From JAQGMV01 sp035626595 (GTDB taxonomy: Bacteria; Pseudomonadota; Gammaproteobacteria; Burkholderiales; SG8-41): a DNA stretch of 64,000 bases. Location: NCBI GenBank assembly GCA_035626595.1, contig DASPNJ010000026.1:62001-126000 (forward strand), in the 5' to 3' direction. The notes beneath the pieces were generated by a model, which ran no database searches, was not told where the DNA came from, and was given only the letters and a program-made list of their open reading frames with translations. The position numbers and the translations under genes are program-made. Position 1 is the first letter of the stretch. Each line of letters begins with the position of its first letter. Below are positions 16,987 through 27,800 of the stretch, piece after piece.

Positions 16987-18123
16987 CTAGTCTTTCAATA
17001 GCTGGCCGGCGATGATGTTGCGCTGGATTTCGGAGGTGCCTTCGTAGATCCGCACGATCCGCGCGTCGCGGTAGGTGGTCTCGATGCCCATCTCGCGCAT
17101 GTAGCCCATGCCGCCGTGGATCTGCACCGCGGCATCTACCACCTTGCCGAGCGCTTCGGTCGAGAAGAGCTTCGCCGCCGAAGCTTCCATTGTGCCGCGC
17201 TGGCCGCTCACGATCGCGTCGATGGCGCGGTACGTGAGACCACGCGCGGCGTCGCGGGCGACCGACATGTCCGCGAGCATCCACTGAAGCCCCTGGTGCT
17301 CCGCGAGCTTCTTACCGCCCTGGGTGCGGGTCTTCATGTAGTCGACGCATTGTGCGATCAGCTTGTCCATCATGCCGCAGCAGCGCGCGGAGACGGTGAC
17401 GCGTCCGGCCGTCAACGTCTTCATCGCCTGGATGTAGCCCATACCTTCGGCCCCCAGCAGGTTCTCCGCAGGCACCTCGCAGTCGGTGAACGAGAGCGGC
17501 GCGGTCGAGCAGCCGTGCATGCCCATCTTGAGCTCGTTCCTGCCGATCCCGAAACCCTTGCAGCCGCGCTCGACGATGAACGCTGAGATGCCCTTGATAC
17601 CTTTCGTCGGATCGGTGATCGCCATCACCGTGAAGACCTGCGCAAGGCTCGCGTTCGTTATGAAGATCTTCTCGCCGTTGAGGACATAGCGGTCACCCTT
17701 CTTCACGGCCTTGGTACGCATCGACGCGGGATCGGATCCGGCCTGCGGCTCGGTCAGCGCAAACGCGCCGACCCACTCGCCGCTCGCCATCTTCGGCAGG
17801 AACTTGCGCTTCTGCTGGTCGTTCCCGATCTGCACGATGCCCGTCGAGCTGATGCCGGTGTGATTGCCGATGACGGTGGCGAAGCCGTAATTGGTCTTGC
17901 CCATCTCCTCTTCCACCGCGCATTTGCCCGCGAGGTCGAGCCCGATGCCGCCGTATTCCTCCGGGATCGTGAGGCCGAAGAGCCCGATCTCGCGCGCCTT
18001 GCGCAGGAGATCGGCGGGCATGTCGTCGCTTTCCTCGATCTCGCGCGAGCGCGGATCGACCTCGGCGCGTATGAAGCGGCGGATCTCGTCGCAGAGCTGG
18101 CGGACTTCGGGCTTCACTTCCAT
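16987..18123 (-). CDS. Acyl-CoA dehydrogenase
   Basis: A 378-residue flavoenzyme of the ACAD family. It shows ALTEPQAGSDPASM (FAD/substrate signature 1), NGEKIFITNASLA, and near the end QIHGGMGYMREMGIETTYRDARIVRIYEGTSEIQ split over a typical C-terminal block, with the Glu of YEGTSE in the catalytic-base position. It oxidises an acyl-CoA at C2-C3 and passes electrons to ETF. It lies 10 bp downstream of the CoA-ligase stop, so the two are one operon. Confidence 0.93.
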   Translation of the reverse strand: MEVKPEVRQLCDEIRRFIRAEVDPRSREIEESDDMPADLLRKAREIGLFGLTIPEEYGGIGLDLAGKCAVEEEMGKTNYGFATVIGNHTGISSTGIVQIGNDQQKRKFLPKMASGEWVGAFALTEPQAGSDPASMRTKAVKKGDRYVLNGEKIFITNASLAQVFTVMAITDPTKGIKGISAFIVERGCKGFGIGRNELKMGMHGCSTAPLSFTDCEVPAENLLGAEGMGYIQAMKTLTAGRVTVSARCCGMMDKLIAQCVDYMKTRTQGGKKLAEHQGLQWMLADMSVARDAARGLTYRAIDAIVSGQRGTMEASAAKLFSTEALGKVVDAAVQIHGGMGYMREMGIETTYRDARIVRIYEGTSEIQRNIIAGQLLKD

Positions 18124-18133
18124 GGATTTCTCC

Positions 18134-20281
18134 TCACCCTACCCTCTCCACGCTTTGCGGGGCGAGGGGCTTAATCAAAGCATCGGCGGCGACGACCCCC
18201 TGACCTTTATCCATCACGAACAGCGGATTCACATCGAGCTCCGCGAGATCGTCCTTCAAATCGACCGCGAGCGCAGAGAGCTTCACGATCGCGTCGGCGA
18301 GCGCATCGAGGTCCGCGGGCGCCTTGCCGCGCGCGCCCGTGAGAAGCGCGTAGCCCTTGATCTCCGTGATCATCTCGCGCGCGACTGACAGCGTGACCGG
18401 CGCGAGTCTGAATGAAACGTCTTTCAACACCTCGGCGAAGATACCGCCGAGGCCGAGCATGATCGCGGGACCGAACAGCGGGTCGTTGTTCACGCCGAGT
18501 ATCGCCTCGGTGCCGCCTTTCACCATCTCCTGCACCAGCACGCCGTCGATGCGCGCATCCGCGTTGTAGCGCCGCGCGTTCGCGACGATCTCGTCGTACG
18601 CCGCGGCGACCGCGCGCTCGTCGGCGAGGCCGAGCCGCACGGCTTGCGCTTCGGTCTTGTGCGAGATGTCGGGCGACTGCACCTTCATGGCGACCGGATA
18701 GCCGATGCGCTTCGCCGCCGCGATCGCGTCCTCGCGCGTTCCCGCGAGCGCTTCCTTCGTGACGGGTATGCCGTATTCGGCGAGCACGCGCTTCGCTTCG
18801 TGCTCCGCGATGTCGGCGGTCCTGTTCGCGAGCAGCTCACGCGCCTGCGGCCGCTCGAGCACGAGGGGTAGCTCGGCGCGCTGGCGCTCGTTGCGGCGCT
18901 TCGCCTCCGCGTACCACGACAGCGCGGCGAGCGTTCGTCCGCAGCGCACAGGCGACTTGTAATGGGGAACGCGCGCGGCATCGAGTGCGGCATACGCTTC
19001 CTGCGCCGTCACGTCGCGGGCGCTCCAGCACGCGAACACGGGCTTCTCGGTCTTCATCGCGACCGCGGCGATCTCGTGTGCGACCTTCGTCGCGAGATCG
19101 CCCTGAAGGGAGGCGTTGACCATCGCGATCGAATCGACGCCCGGATCATCGACGATCGTCTGGAGCGTCTTGTTGATGAGCGTCGTATCGTTGAAGATCG
19201 CGGCGGTGACGTCCACCGGATTGATGAGCGAGCCGAACGACGGCACGAACTCGCGCAGCCGGGTGAGCGTCGCCTCACTCAAAGTGGCGAGCTGCATGCC
19301 GCCGGCGATGATCTCGTCGGTCATCAGGATGCCCGCACCGCCCGAGATCGTAATGATGGCGAGCCGGTTGCCGGCGGGCAGCTTCCCGCAGCGGAACGCG
19401 CGCCCGTAATCGACGACGTCCTGGATGTCGTCGACCTGGATGATGCCCTTCTGCCGGAACGCCGCCCGATAGAGCGCCATGGCGCCGCCGAGATTCGCCG
19501 TGTGCGAAGCGGCCGCGCGCTGGCCCTGCTCGGTATTGCCGACCTTCCACATGAGGATGGGTTTGCCCGCGAGCAGCGCTTTTTCGCCGACGTCGATGAG
19601 GCGCCCCGCATCTTTCAGGCCTTCGACGTAGCCGGCGATGATCTCCGTCTGCGGATCGCGAATAAAGTACTCGATGAAATCCAGCGTCGACACGCCGATC
19701 TCGTTGCCGGTCGTGACCATCTGCCGGAACGGCAGCCCGCCGTCCTTCGACGAGAGGTTCATGACCGAGAAGCCGAAGCCGCCCGACTGAGAGACCATGC
19801 TCACTGGCCCCGGCTCGTAATCGAAGCCGAACACCGACCCGAAGCCTGCGAATACACCGTCCGCGATATTGATCATGCCCTGGCAGTTGGGGCCGATCAC
19901 GCCGATGTCGTACTTCTCGGCGATGCCCGCGAGCTTGCGCTGGAGCTCGACGCCGCCGCCCCCGACTTCGGAAAAACCCGAGCTGAAGATGATCACGTAC
20001 GGCACGCCTTTCGCGCCGCATTGCTCGAGCATGTCGGCGACGCGTGCCGCGTTCACGAGAATCAGCACGAGCTCGGGCGTATCGGGCACCTCCGCGAGCG
20101 ACGGGTAGCACTTGATACCGCCGACGTCGGTATAGCGCGGGTTGACCGGATAAAGCTTGCCTTTGTATCCGTGCGACGTAAGGTGCTTCAGGGGCTGTCC
20201 GCTGATCGTGCCGAAGTCCTGTGAGGCGCCGATGATCGCGATCGCGCGCGGGTTGAAAAAACGTTCGAGGTCGGTTCGCAA
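18134..20281 (-). CDS. NDP-forming acyl-CoA synthetase (acetate-CoA ligase family, fused)
   Basis: A 715-residue fused enzyme. Residues about 1-135 form a CoA-binding Rossmann domain (FFNPRAIAIIGAS), the middle is a succinyl-CoA-ligase-like domain with the probable phospho-His in ASHTANLGG and SGGAGILMTDE, and about 485-715 an ATP-grasp domain (GYPVAMKVQSPDISHK, GGTEAILGVNNDP). It would make acyl-CoA from a free acid, CoA and ATP. The start is TTG 20281, chosen because MRTDLERFFNP is the family N-terminus; the ribosome site is weak. It heads the ligase-dehydrogenase-SDR operon. Confidence 0.9.
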   Translation of the reverse strand: MRTDLERFFNPRAIAIIGASQDFGTISGQPLKHLTSHGYKGKLYPVNPRYTDVGGIKCYPSLAEVPDTPELVLILVNAARVADMLEQCGAKGVPYVIIFSSGFSEVGGGGVELQRKLAGIAEKYDIGVIGPNCQGMINIADGVFAGFGSVFGFDYEPGPVSMVSQSGGFGFSVMNLSSKDGGLPFRQMVTTGNEIGVSTLDFIEYFIRDPQTEIIAGYVEGLKDAGRLIDVGEKALLAGKPILMWKVGNTEQGQRAAASHTANLGGAMALYRAAFRQKGIIQVDDIQDVVDYGRAFRCGKLPAGNRLAIITISGGAGILMTDEIIAGGMQLATLSEATLTRLREFVPSFGSLINPVDVTAAIFNDTTLINKTLQTIVDDPGVDSIAMVNASLQGDLATKVAHEIAAVAMKTEKPVFACWSARDVTAQEAYAALDAARVPHYKSPVRCGRTLAALSWYAEAKRRNERQRAELPLVLERPQARELLANRTADIAEHEAKRVLAEYGIPVTKEALAGTREDAIAAAKRIGYPVAMKVQSPDISHKTEAQAVRLGLADERAVAAAYDEIVANARRYNADARIDGVLVQEMVKGGTEAILGVNNDPLFGPAIMLGLGGIFAEVLKDVSFRLAPVTLSVAREMITEIKGYALLTGARGKAPADLDALADAIVKLSALAVDLKDDLAELDVNPLFVMDKGQGVVAADALIKPLAPQSVERVG

Positions 20282-20310
20282 GGGGGTGTGTTCCGGATTT
20301 TCGCGGTGGC

Positions 20311-20336
20311 GAAAACCGGGACTGGCCCCGGTTTTC
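20311..20336. promoter_or_regulatory. GAAAACCGGG palindrome in a divergent promoter region
   Basis: GAAAACCGGG and CCCGGTTTTC form a perfect 10-bp inverted repeat with a 6-nt spacer between the divergent CoA ligase (20281, minus) and MFS (20396, plus) genes. Lying between two starts, it is better placed as an operator or repeat than as a terminator. Confidence 0.4.
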
Positions 20337-20395
20337 AGCGCCCCAATGGTATGCGGAGCCGACGCGCACTCTCAACTGTTATGATTCCCGGCCTC

Positions 20396-21637
20396 ATGTC
20401 GACAGCCGCCACGACAGCCACTCGCCTTCACGCGTCCAGAGACGTGTGGCTCATCTCGGCGGGCCACGGCCTGACGCACTGGTACACGGCGACGTTCTAT
20501 CTGCTGCTGCCGCTGATCGGCAAGGAGCTCGGGCTCTCGTACACCGAGATCGGGCTCATCATGACGATCCAGCATCTGGCCGGCGCGATCTCGAATCTGC
20601 CGGGCGGCGTGCTGGTGGACATCATCGGCCAGAAGGGTTACCTGATGGCCGCATCGCTGTTCTGGGTCGGCGTGCCGTATGCGTTCATGGCCGTGTCCCA
20701 CGATTTCTGGATGCTGCTCGTGTGCGTGACGCTCGTGGGCATCGGCAACAACATCTGGCATCCCGCGGCGATCCCGACGCTCGCGTATCGATATCCGCAG
20801 CGCAAAGGGCTGGTGCTGTCGTTCCACGGCATGGGCGGCAACATCGGCGAAGCGGTCGCGCCGGTCGTGGTCGGCGCGCTGCTGGCGTGGGTCACGTGGC
20901 GCGAGGCCGTGATCATCAACGTCGTGCCGGGCATCACGATGGCGGTGCTCATCCTGCTCATGCTCGGCGCGTTCGAAACGGCGCGCGGCGGCGGTCCGGC
21001 CAATCTGAACGAGCGCGGCCAGAAACGCAGCCTCAAAAGCTACATGACCGACTACGCGACGCTGTTCAGGAACAAGGCGCTGCTGATCGTCTCGTTCAGC
21101 TCCTCGTTCCGCACGATGACGCAGGCCGGGCTGCTGACGTTCCTGCCGGTGTACCTCGCGTACGAGCTCCAGTACTCGCCGCTCATGGTCGGCGTGTCGC
21201 TCACCGTGATCCAGCTCGCGGGATTCATCGCAGGGCCGATCGGCGGACACCTCTCCGACAAGATGGGCCGGCGACGCGTCGTCATGTCGAGCATGCTGCT
21301 CTGCGGGGTCATGGTGATCGGCATGGTTCTCGCGGGGAGGTCCCCGCTCTTCGTCATGTTCATCGCGCTGGTCGGCTTCTTCCTCTACGCCATGCGCGCG
21401 GTGCTCCAGGCGTGGGCGATCGAGACGACGCCGAAGGAGCTCGCCGGCAGTGCGGTTGGCATTCAATTCGGCGTGACCTCGCTCGGCGCTGCGGTCTCGC
21501 CGGTGCTCTTCGGCCTGGTGTCCGACGCCTACGGGCTGTACGCCGGCTTCTATTTCCTGGCGGGGCTCATCATGTTCGCCAACGTGCTGGTGTTCTTCAT
21601 GCCGGCCGACACGCAGAAAAATGCCGCAACGGCATGA
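20396..21637 (+). CDS. MFS transporter (fosmidomycin-resistance-like)
   Basis: About 413 residues with some twelve hydrophobic segments. The motif A-like loop GGHLSDKMGRRRVVM and an N-half counterpart GGVLVDIIGQKGY are both visible, and NIWHPAAIPTLA recalls the Fsr subgroup. The start is taken at ATG 20396 (MSTAATT); ATG 20381 in the same frame is possible and neither has a clear Shine-Dalgarno. It is divergent from the acyl-CoA operon. Export of a small acid or drug is a guess. Confidence 0.85.
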   Translation: MSTAATTATRLHASRDVWLISAGHGLTHWYTATFYLLLPLIGKELGLSYTEIGLIMTIQHLAGAISNLPGGVLVDIIGQKGYLMAASLFWVGVPYAFMAVSHDFWMLLVCVTLVGIGNNIWHPAAIPTLAYRYPQRKGLVLSFHGMGGNIGEAVAPVVVGALLAWVTWREAVIINVVPGITMAVLILLMLGAFETARGGGPANLNERGQKRSLKSYMTDYATLFRNKALLIVSFSSSFRTMTQAGLLTFLPVYLAYELQYSPLMVGVSLTVIQLAGFIAGPIGGHLSDKMGRRRVVMSSMLLCGVMVIGMVLAGRSPLFVMFIALVGFFLYAMRAVLQAWAIETTPKELAGSAVGIQFGVTSLGAAVSPVLFGLVSDAYGLYAGFYFLAGLIMFANVLVFFMPADTQKNAATA

Positions 21638-21824
21638 TTTTCCCGCCCCGGATCGCGCAATAAAGTTACAGCGTCAGGTAACATCGATCCCTGCTTCAAG
21701 GGCTTCGCTTCGGGGGGACTGACGGGCGCCTAGACGCCCGGGACAGAGCGTCGGCTGGAGCCATCCACGCCGATTCGCAGTAGCCAGCAGCGATTCCAGA
21801 ACATTTTCGATTCGAGGAGCCTCG

Positions 21825-24800
21825 ATGAGTCTCAGCGCGCGCGCTCGCGTTCCGTACGCCGTCAATCCCGGAAAATCCTCGCTGCGGCAAGCCGTTATCG
21901 CCGCCCTTGCAGCTATGCAATACGCCGCTGCCGGTCCGGCGATGTTGGGCGCGACGGCTGCGCGCGCCAATCCGGTCGGCGAGAAGGTGATAGCCGGCAG
22001 CGCCACCTTCAATCGCAGCGGCAACGCCCTCACCGTCAACCAGGGCACTGACCGCGCGATCATCAACTGGCAGGGCTTCTCGATCGGCGCGGGCGAGCTG
22101 ACGAAATTCGTGCAGCCGAATGCCGCTTCGGCCGTGCTCAATCGTGTGGTGTCGGGGGATCCCTCCAGGCTGCTCGGGCGCCTCGAAGCCAACGGCAAGG
22201 TGTTCCTGATCAACCCGAATGGCATTCTGGTCGGCGGGGGCGCGGTCATCAACACCAACAGCTTCATCGCGTCGACGCGCGATGTGTCGAACGCCCAGTT
22301 TATGGCGGGCGGCGATCTCAAGTTCGTCGGCGACTCCAAAGCGTCGATTCAAAATCTGGGCTCGATCAAGGCCGACGGCGGTGACGTCTTCCTGATCGCG
22401 CACAGCGTGGACAACGCCGGCACGATCGAGGCGCCGAAGGGCACGGTCGGTCTCGCCGCCGGCACCGAGGTGCTGCTCAAGCATGCGGGCGACGAGCGGC
22501 TGTTCGTGCAGACGACGGTGCCCGCCTCGGCCGATACTGGCGTGAGCAACTCGGGCCTGATCTCGGCCGTGCAGGCAGAGCTCAAGGCCGCGGGCGGCAA
22601 CGTCTACGCGCTCGCGGTGAACAACAGCGGCGCGATTCACGCGACCGGCATCGTCGAGAAAGACGGCCGCGTGCTGCTCACGGCGACCGGCGGCAACGTC
22701 TCGAATTCGGGCACGATCACCGCGCGCAATGCCGACGGCAGCGGCGGCAGCGTGCGGATCAGCGCAGGCCATAACGACGCCGCGCCTGCCACGGCCATCA
22801 ACACCGGCACGATCAGCGTCGCGGCCGTCGAGCCCGGCGCGACCGGTGGCGCCGTTGAGATCACGGGCGACCGCGTCGGGCTCATGGGCAATGCACGCGT
22901 GGACGCGAGCGGCGACGCGGGGGGCGGCACGGTGCTCGTGGGCGGCGACTTTCAGGGCAAGAACCCCCTCGTGGATAACGCGGACGTGACGCTGATCGGG
23001 AAGGACGCGCGCATCAGCGCCGACGCGGTCACGAGCGGGGACGGCGGCCGGGTCATCGTGTGGGCCGACGGCGCAACCGAGTTCCGCGGCTCGATCAGCG
23101 CGCGCGGCGGCGCGAACAGCGGCGACGGCGGCTTCGCCGAAGTGTCGGGCAAGGCATCGCTGGGCTTCGCCGGACGGGTCGATCTCTCGGCGCCACGGGG
23201 CGCGCGCGGCACGCTGTTGCTCGATCCGCACAATGCACGCGCTCAGACCGGCGGCACCGCGACGCCCGATCAGGTGGACGACTTCTCCGACTCCCCGGAT
23301 CAGGACCGCACCATCGATCCGTTGTTGCTCGCCGCCACGAACGCCGACGTCGATATTCGCGCCAACAACGACATCTTCTTCGACAGCCCGTTCGCGCTCA
23401 CCGCGCCCGGCGCGTCGCTGCGCGCGATCGCCGGACGCAACATCCTCATCGCCGACGTGCCGATCAGCACCAACAACGGCGCGATCTTCTTGAACGCGAA
23501 CAACCCGGCGGCGGACCAGACCAACCGCGACGGGGGCGCCGGGGTGATCGTGATGCAGAATAACGCGGTGATCAGTTCCGGCAATGCGGACGTCACGCTC
23601 AGGCTCGAACCGTCGCCCGATCCGCTCAATACCAGCCAGTTCATCACCGTCGCGCAAATCAACGCCGGCACCGGCACCATCACGCTGACGAATCGCGGCG
23701 CCAACAGCGCTCCGCAGAACGGCACCATCGCGCAGGTCGGAAACGGCCTCACTGCGGCGCGGCTCATCGTGGAAGCGCCGGGGCAGGTGCTGCTGCAAAG
23801 TCCGACGAACAACGTCGGGCAGGTTCTGCTCGATACGCGCCGCCAGTTCCTGTTCGTCAACGCCGGCACGCTGTTCGTCGGCGGCACCTCGCCCACGACC
23901 GGTTTCGGCGTGGGCGCCGGAGACGTGAGCATCCGGGCGCTCACGGGCGATCTCACCAACAACGCGCCGGGTATTCTCACCGCAGGCGGTGGCGGCGGCA
24001 CCGTCACTTTCGATGCCGCCGCAGGGTCGTTGCGCATGAACGACGCGCCCCGAGGGGGCGCGAACCTGTTCGCGCCGAGCAACGTGGATGCCGTGTTCAC
24101 GGCCGCGAACGACGTGCGCATCCTCGCGCCGAACGTCCGCGCGCGAAATCTCACGGTCATCGCGACGAACGGCTCGATCTCGTTCGAGACGCCGGCCGGC
24201 GCGAGCAACTTCGGCGTGATCGCTCAGGACATCGCGCCCAACGGCATGGTGAGGCTGACCGCGAACGGGAACGTCACGTCTACGGGCACGAGCACGATCA
24301 CCGCGCGTACGCTGAACGTCACCTCGAACAACGGAATGATCGACCTCGACGGCGTGGTCAACGCCGGCAGCCTGGCCGCTTCCGCCGCCGGTAACATCAA
24401 CATCGACCGGCCGACGGGCAACGCCATCCAGGCGTTGGGCGCGGTCTCGAGCGGCGGCGACATCACGATCCGCGACGTCGACAACATCGCGCTCGGCCTT
24501 CAGATCACGGGGCTCACGCGCACCACCAAGGCGGACGGGCGGATCGACATCGCCACCAACGGCAACGTGCAGTTCCTGCCGTCGGCTAACTGCCGCATCG
24601 AGACCGGCCCGAACGGCACCATCGTGTTCGATGCGATGACCGGTCAGATCCTCGACGGCACGACGCCTTCCTTCGTCGGCGAAAGCCTCTTCATCGCGGC
24701 ACGCGCGATCGGCGGCGGCACCACCAACCCGCTCAACACGCAGGTGCAGCGCCTCGGCGCGCGGGCAACGCGCAGCGGCGGCTTCGGCGGCTTCGCCTAC

Positions 24801-27800
24801 TTCACCAACAACCTCGACGCGGCGCCCGGAGCGCTGTCGATCGCCCGCGTCGATCCCGCGACGTTCGGAATCGCGGTTGACGGTTTCGATGCCTTCGGCC
24901 GCGCGCTGCATCTTACGAACAATGGAAGCACGCTGCTCGACGCCGGTGTGATCGCCGCGACGGGCGCCCTCGGGAGCGTGACGCTCAACGCGATGGGCGC
25001 GGATTCCGACGTGATCACCTCCGCCGGTTTCAACGGCGCCGCCGTGAATGCCGAGAACGGCATCGTCACGGTGAACGCGCGCGACGTGACGCTCGGGTCG
25101 CTGACGGGCATCGGTGACCTTCAAGGCGATCACGTGAACGTCTTCGCGCGCCGTAACGTGCGACTCGGCGGACGCTCCAAGATCAGCGCGGACGGTAACG
25201 TGCTCGTCTCGGCCGCCGATTCCATCACGATGCGATCGGACGCCTCGGGCGGCAGCGTGATCCGATCCCTGGGCGATGGCGTCGTGCAACTCACCGCTGA
25301 CACTGTGGACCTCGAGAACGGCATCAACACCGGGCCCGTCGTGATGAGCCGCAACGGCGGCGCGGGCAACATCATCTTCTCGACCGACACGATCAATCTC
25401 CTGAACCGCGTGGATGCCGGCACCGGCCGCGTCGCGATCGCGCCGCGCACGGCGAACCGTCCGATCACGATCGGACCCGAGCGACCCGGCACGCTGACGA
25501 TCCTCGACGCCGAGCTCGACCGCATCACCGCTGGCACGCTTCAGATCGGCAGCTTCGACGGCACGACGGGGCAGATGCTCTCGGTCGATTCCCCGATCAC
25601 ACGACCTGCCACGGGTCCGACGTACGGCACGCTGGACCTGCGCACCGTCGACAACATTGCGCTCGGCTCGGACATCACGCTCGGCGGCGGCAATCTGCGC
25701 GTCGAAGCCGGTAACAATGTCCAGGGCGGCGCAAGGATAGACGGCGCCGATCTCATGTTCATCAGCAACGGGAACACGATCGGTCTGACCGGCGACATCA
25801 CCGCGACGAACCTCACGTTGAACACCCCGACGGGCTCGATCACGCTGACGGACGACGTGAGCGCCGGCACGTTCACCGCGGACGCTCCGCGCGGGAACAT
25901 TCGCGTGGACGGCAGCCGGAACAACATCGTCACGCTCGCGCGTGCGAGCTACGACCGCGAATTCCGCCTGCACGACTCGCAGGGCGGCCTCATCGTGAAC
26001 GGCTTCGTGGACGGCGGAGCGCTTGCTGCGGCGACGCTCGAGGTTCGCGGCGGCAATCTCGTGCTGCAACAAGGCGCGAAGTTCTTCTTCGGCGGGCGCG
26101 ACGGCGGGATACCGCAGGAGCTGCGGCTGTTCTCGGACACGGGCTTCATCAACCAGGCGGGCCCTGACGTGCTCGTCCCCGAAAACGGCGGCCGCTGGCT
26201 GATCTATACACCGTCGTCCGCCGTCACTGATCTGGGCGGTTTGCAGCCTGCGTTCACGCTGAGCAACGTCGCGTATCCGGAGCGTCCGGTCAATGCCGGG
26301 AACGGCGTGGTATTCGCGACGAGCCCGCCACCGCCGCCAGTGGACGCGCCCGCGCCGCCGCCGGATTTTACGCCGGTAAGGCGCCTGTTCGCGGCTGACT
26401 CGGGCGGGCTCAGCCCCGTCGAGCGCCTGATGGATCAGATCCTCGACGTGGGGAACGTCAAGTTCGACATCGCAGGCGGCGCGAGCACCCTCGCCGCGCT
26501 GGACGCGATGGCGGATTTCTTCGAGTTCCGCGACGCCCAGTACGAAGCCGGCGTCGCGAGACTGCGCAGCCTGAACCTTGAGCGCTATCAACGCGACCAG
26601 GTGGATAGCGCCGTCGCGATCGTCGACTACAAGGTGATCGCCGCGAACCACGCCTATCAGGAGTTCCTCGAAGGAAAAACCTCGTTCAGCGCGTTCCGTT
26701 CCGCCGCGCGCGAGGCGCTCGACGCCGTGAAGATCCTGGAGCGGGTGCACGACGACTTCAGCGGTGCGCGGGCGCGGCGCGAAATCGAGCAGGCCGCCAG
26801 CGCGGTCATCGCGGAGGCATCCGCGTTCGCGATGGGCACGCTGGTGCCGGACGACAACCAAGTCCCGATCGTGGTGCCGGGCGGCATCTATACGCCGACG
26901 ATATACGAGAACGGTGTGCCGATGATCAACAGCATCTTCGTGCTGAGGCATTACGGCTATTCGCTCGACAAGCCCGTGTCGGATGTCCAGATGAGCGATA
27001 TGGCGAAGGCGAGCGGGGGCCATCTATCCTTCGAGGAAGTAAGCCGCATCGTTGCAGCCGGCGGCGGCAACCTCACGCCGGGCGTGGTCGCCGGCCTGGT
27101 CGCGGCGGGCGGCGGCAACCTTTCGGGCGATCAGATGGCCGGGATCGTCGCCGCCGGCGGCGGCAATCTCCGCGATCCGTTGACGCTTCAGTCGGTCCTC
27201 AACGCAACCCTCGTGGCCGCGGGTGCCGGGAACATCGTGGCCGCAGGGGCGGGCAACATCGTCGCGGCGGGCGCCGGCAACATCGTCGCGGCGGGTGGCG
27301 GCAACATGGTCGCGGCAGGCGGAATGAACCTCGTTGCAGCCGGAGGTCTGAACCTGATCGGTGCGGACGGGGCAAGCCTGGTCGGTCCGGATGGGGCAAG
27401 CCTAGTCGGTCCGGACGGCGCAAGCCTGGTCGCCGCGGGCGGGCTCAACCTGACCTCGCGAGCGATCTCGAGCCTCGTTGCGGCGGGCGGGCTCAACCTC
27501 GCGCCCGGCGCCGTCGCCCAAATCGTCGCCGCGGGAGCCGGTAATCTGGTCGCCGCGGGCGGCGGCAACATCGTGGCCGCCGGCGCGGGCAACATCGTCG
27601 CAGCCGGCGCAGGAAACTTCCAATCGATCAGCGCCGGCCTCGTCGCGGCCGGCGGAGGCAACATCAGCGCGGACCGCGCGGCGAGCATCGTCGCCGCGGG
27701 AGCCGGAAACTTCAACTCGACGGTCGCCTCACTCGTCGCGGCCGGCGCGGGTAATCTCGCGCAGATGGCGAACATGGTTGCAGGACGTCAGGCGAACCTC

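Noticed and set aside
21638..21824. Possible riboswitch in the leader of the TPS gene
   Set aside because: A GGGCG-CCTAGA-CGCCC hairpin and other stems are present, but no conserved core of a known class was found.
21696..27023. Open minus-strand frame of 1775 codons opposite the TPS exoprotein
   Set aside because: It is a GC-rich antisense shadow: composition is Arg/Ala/Asp/Val-rich without domains, while the plus strand has a clear TPS domain, signal peptide and coupled TpsB.
27048..27756. Possible CRISPR array
   Set aside because: The repeats are 24-bp in-frame coding units without constant spacers and no cas genes are near.
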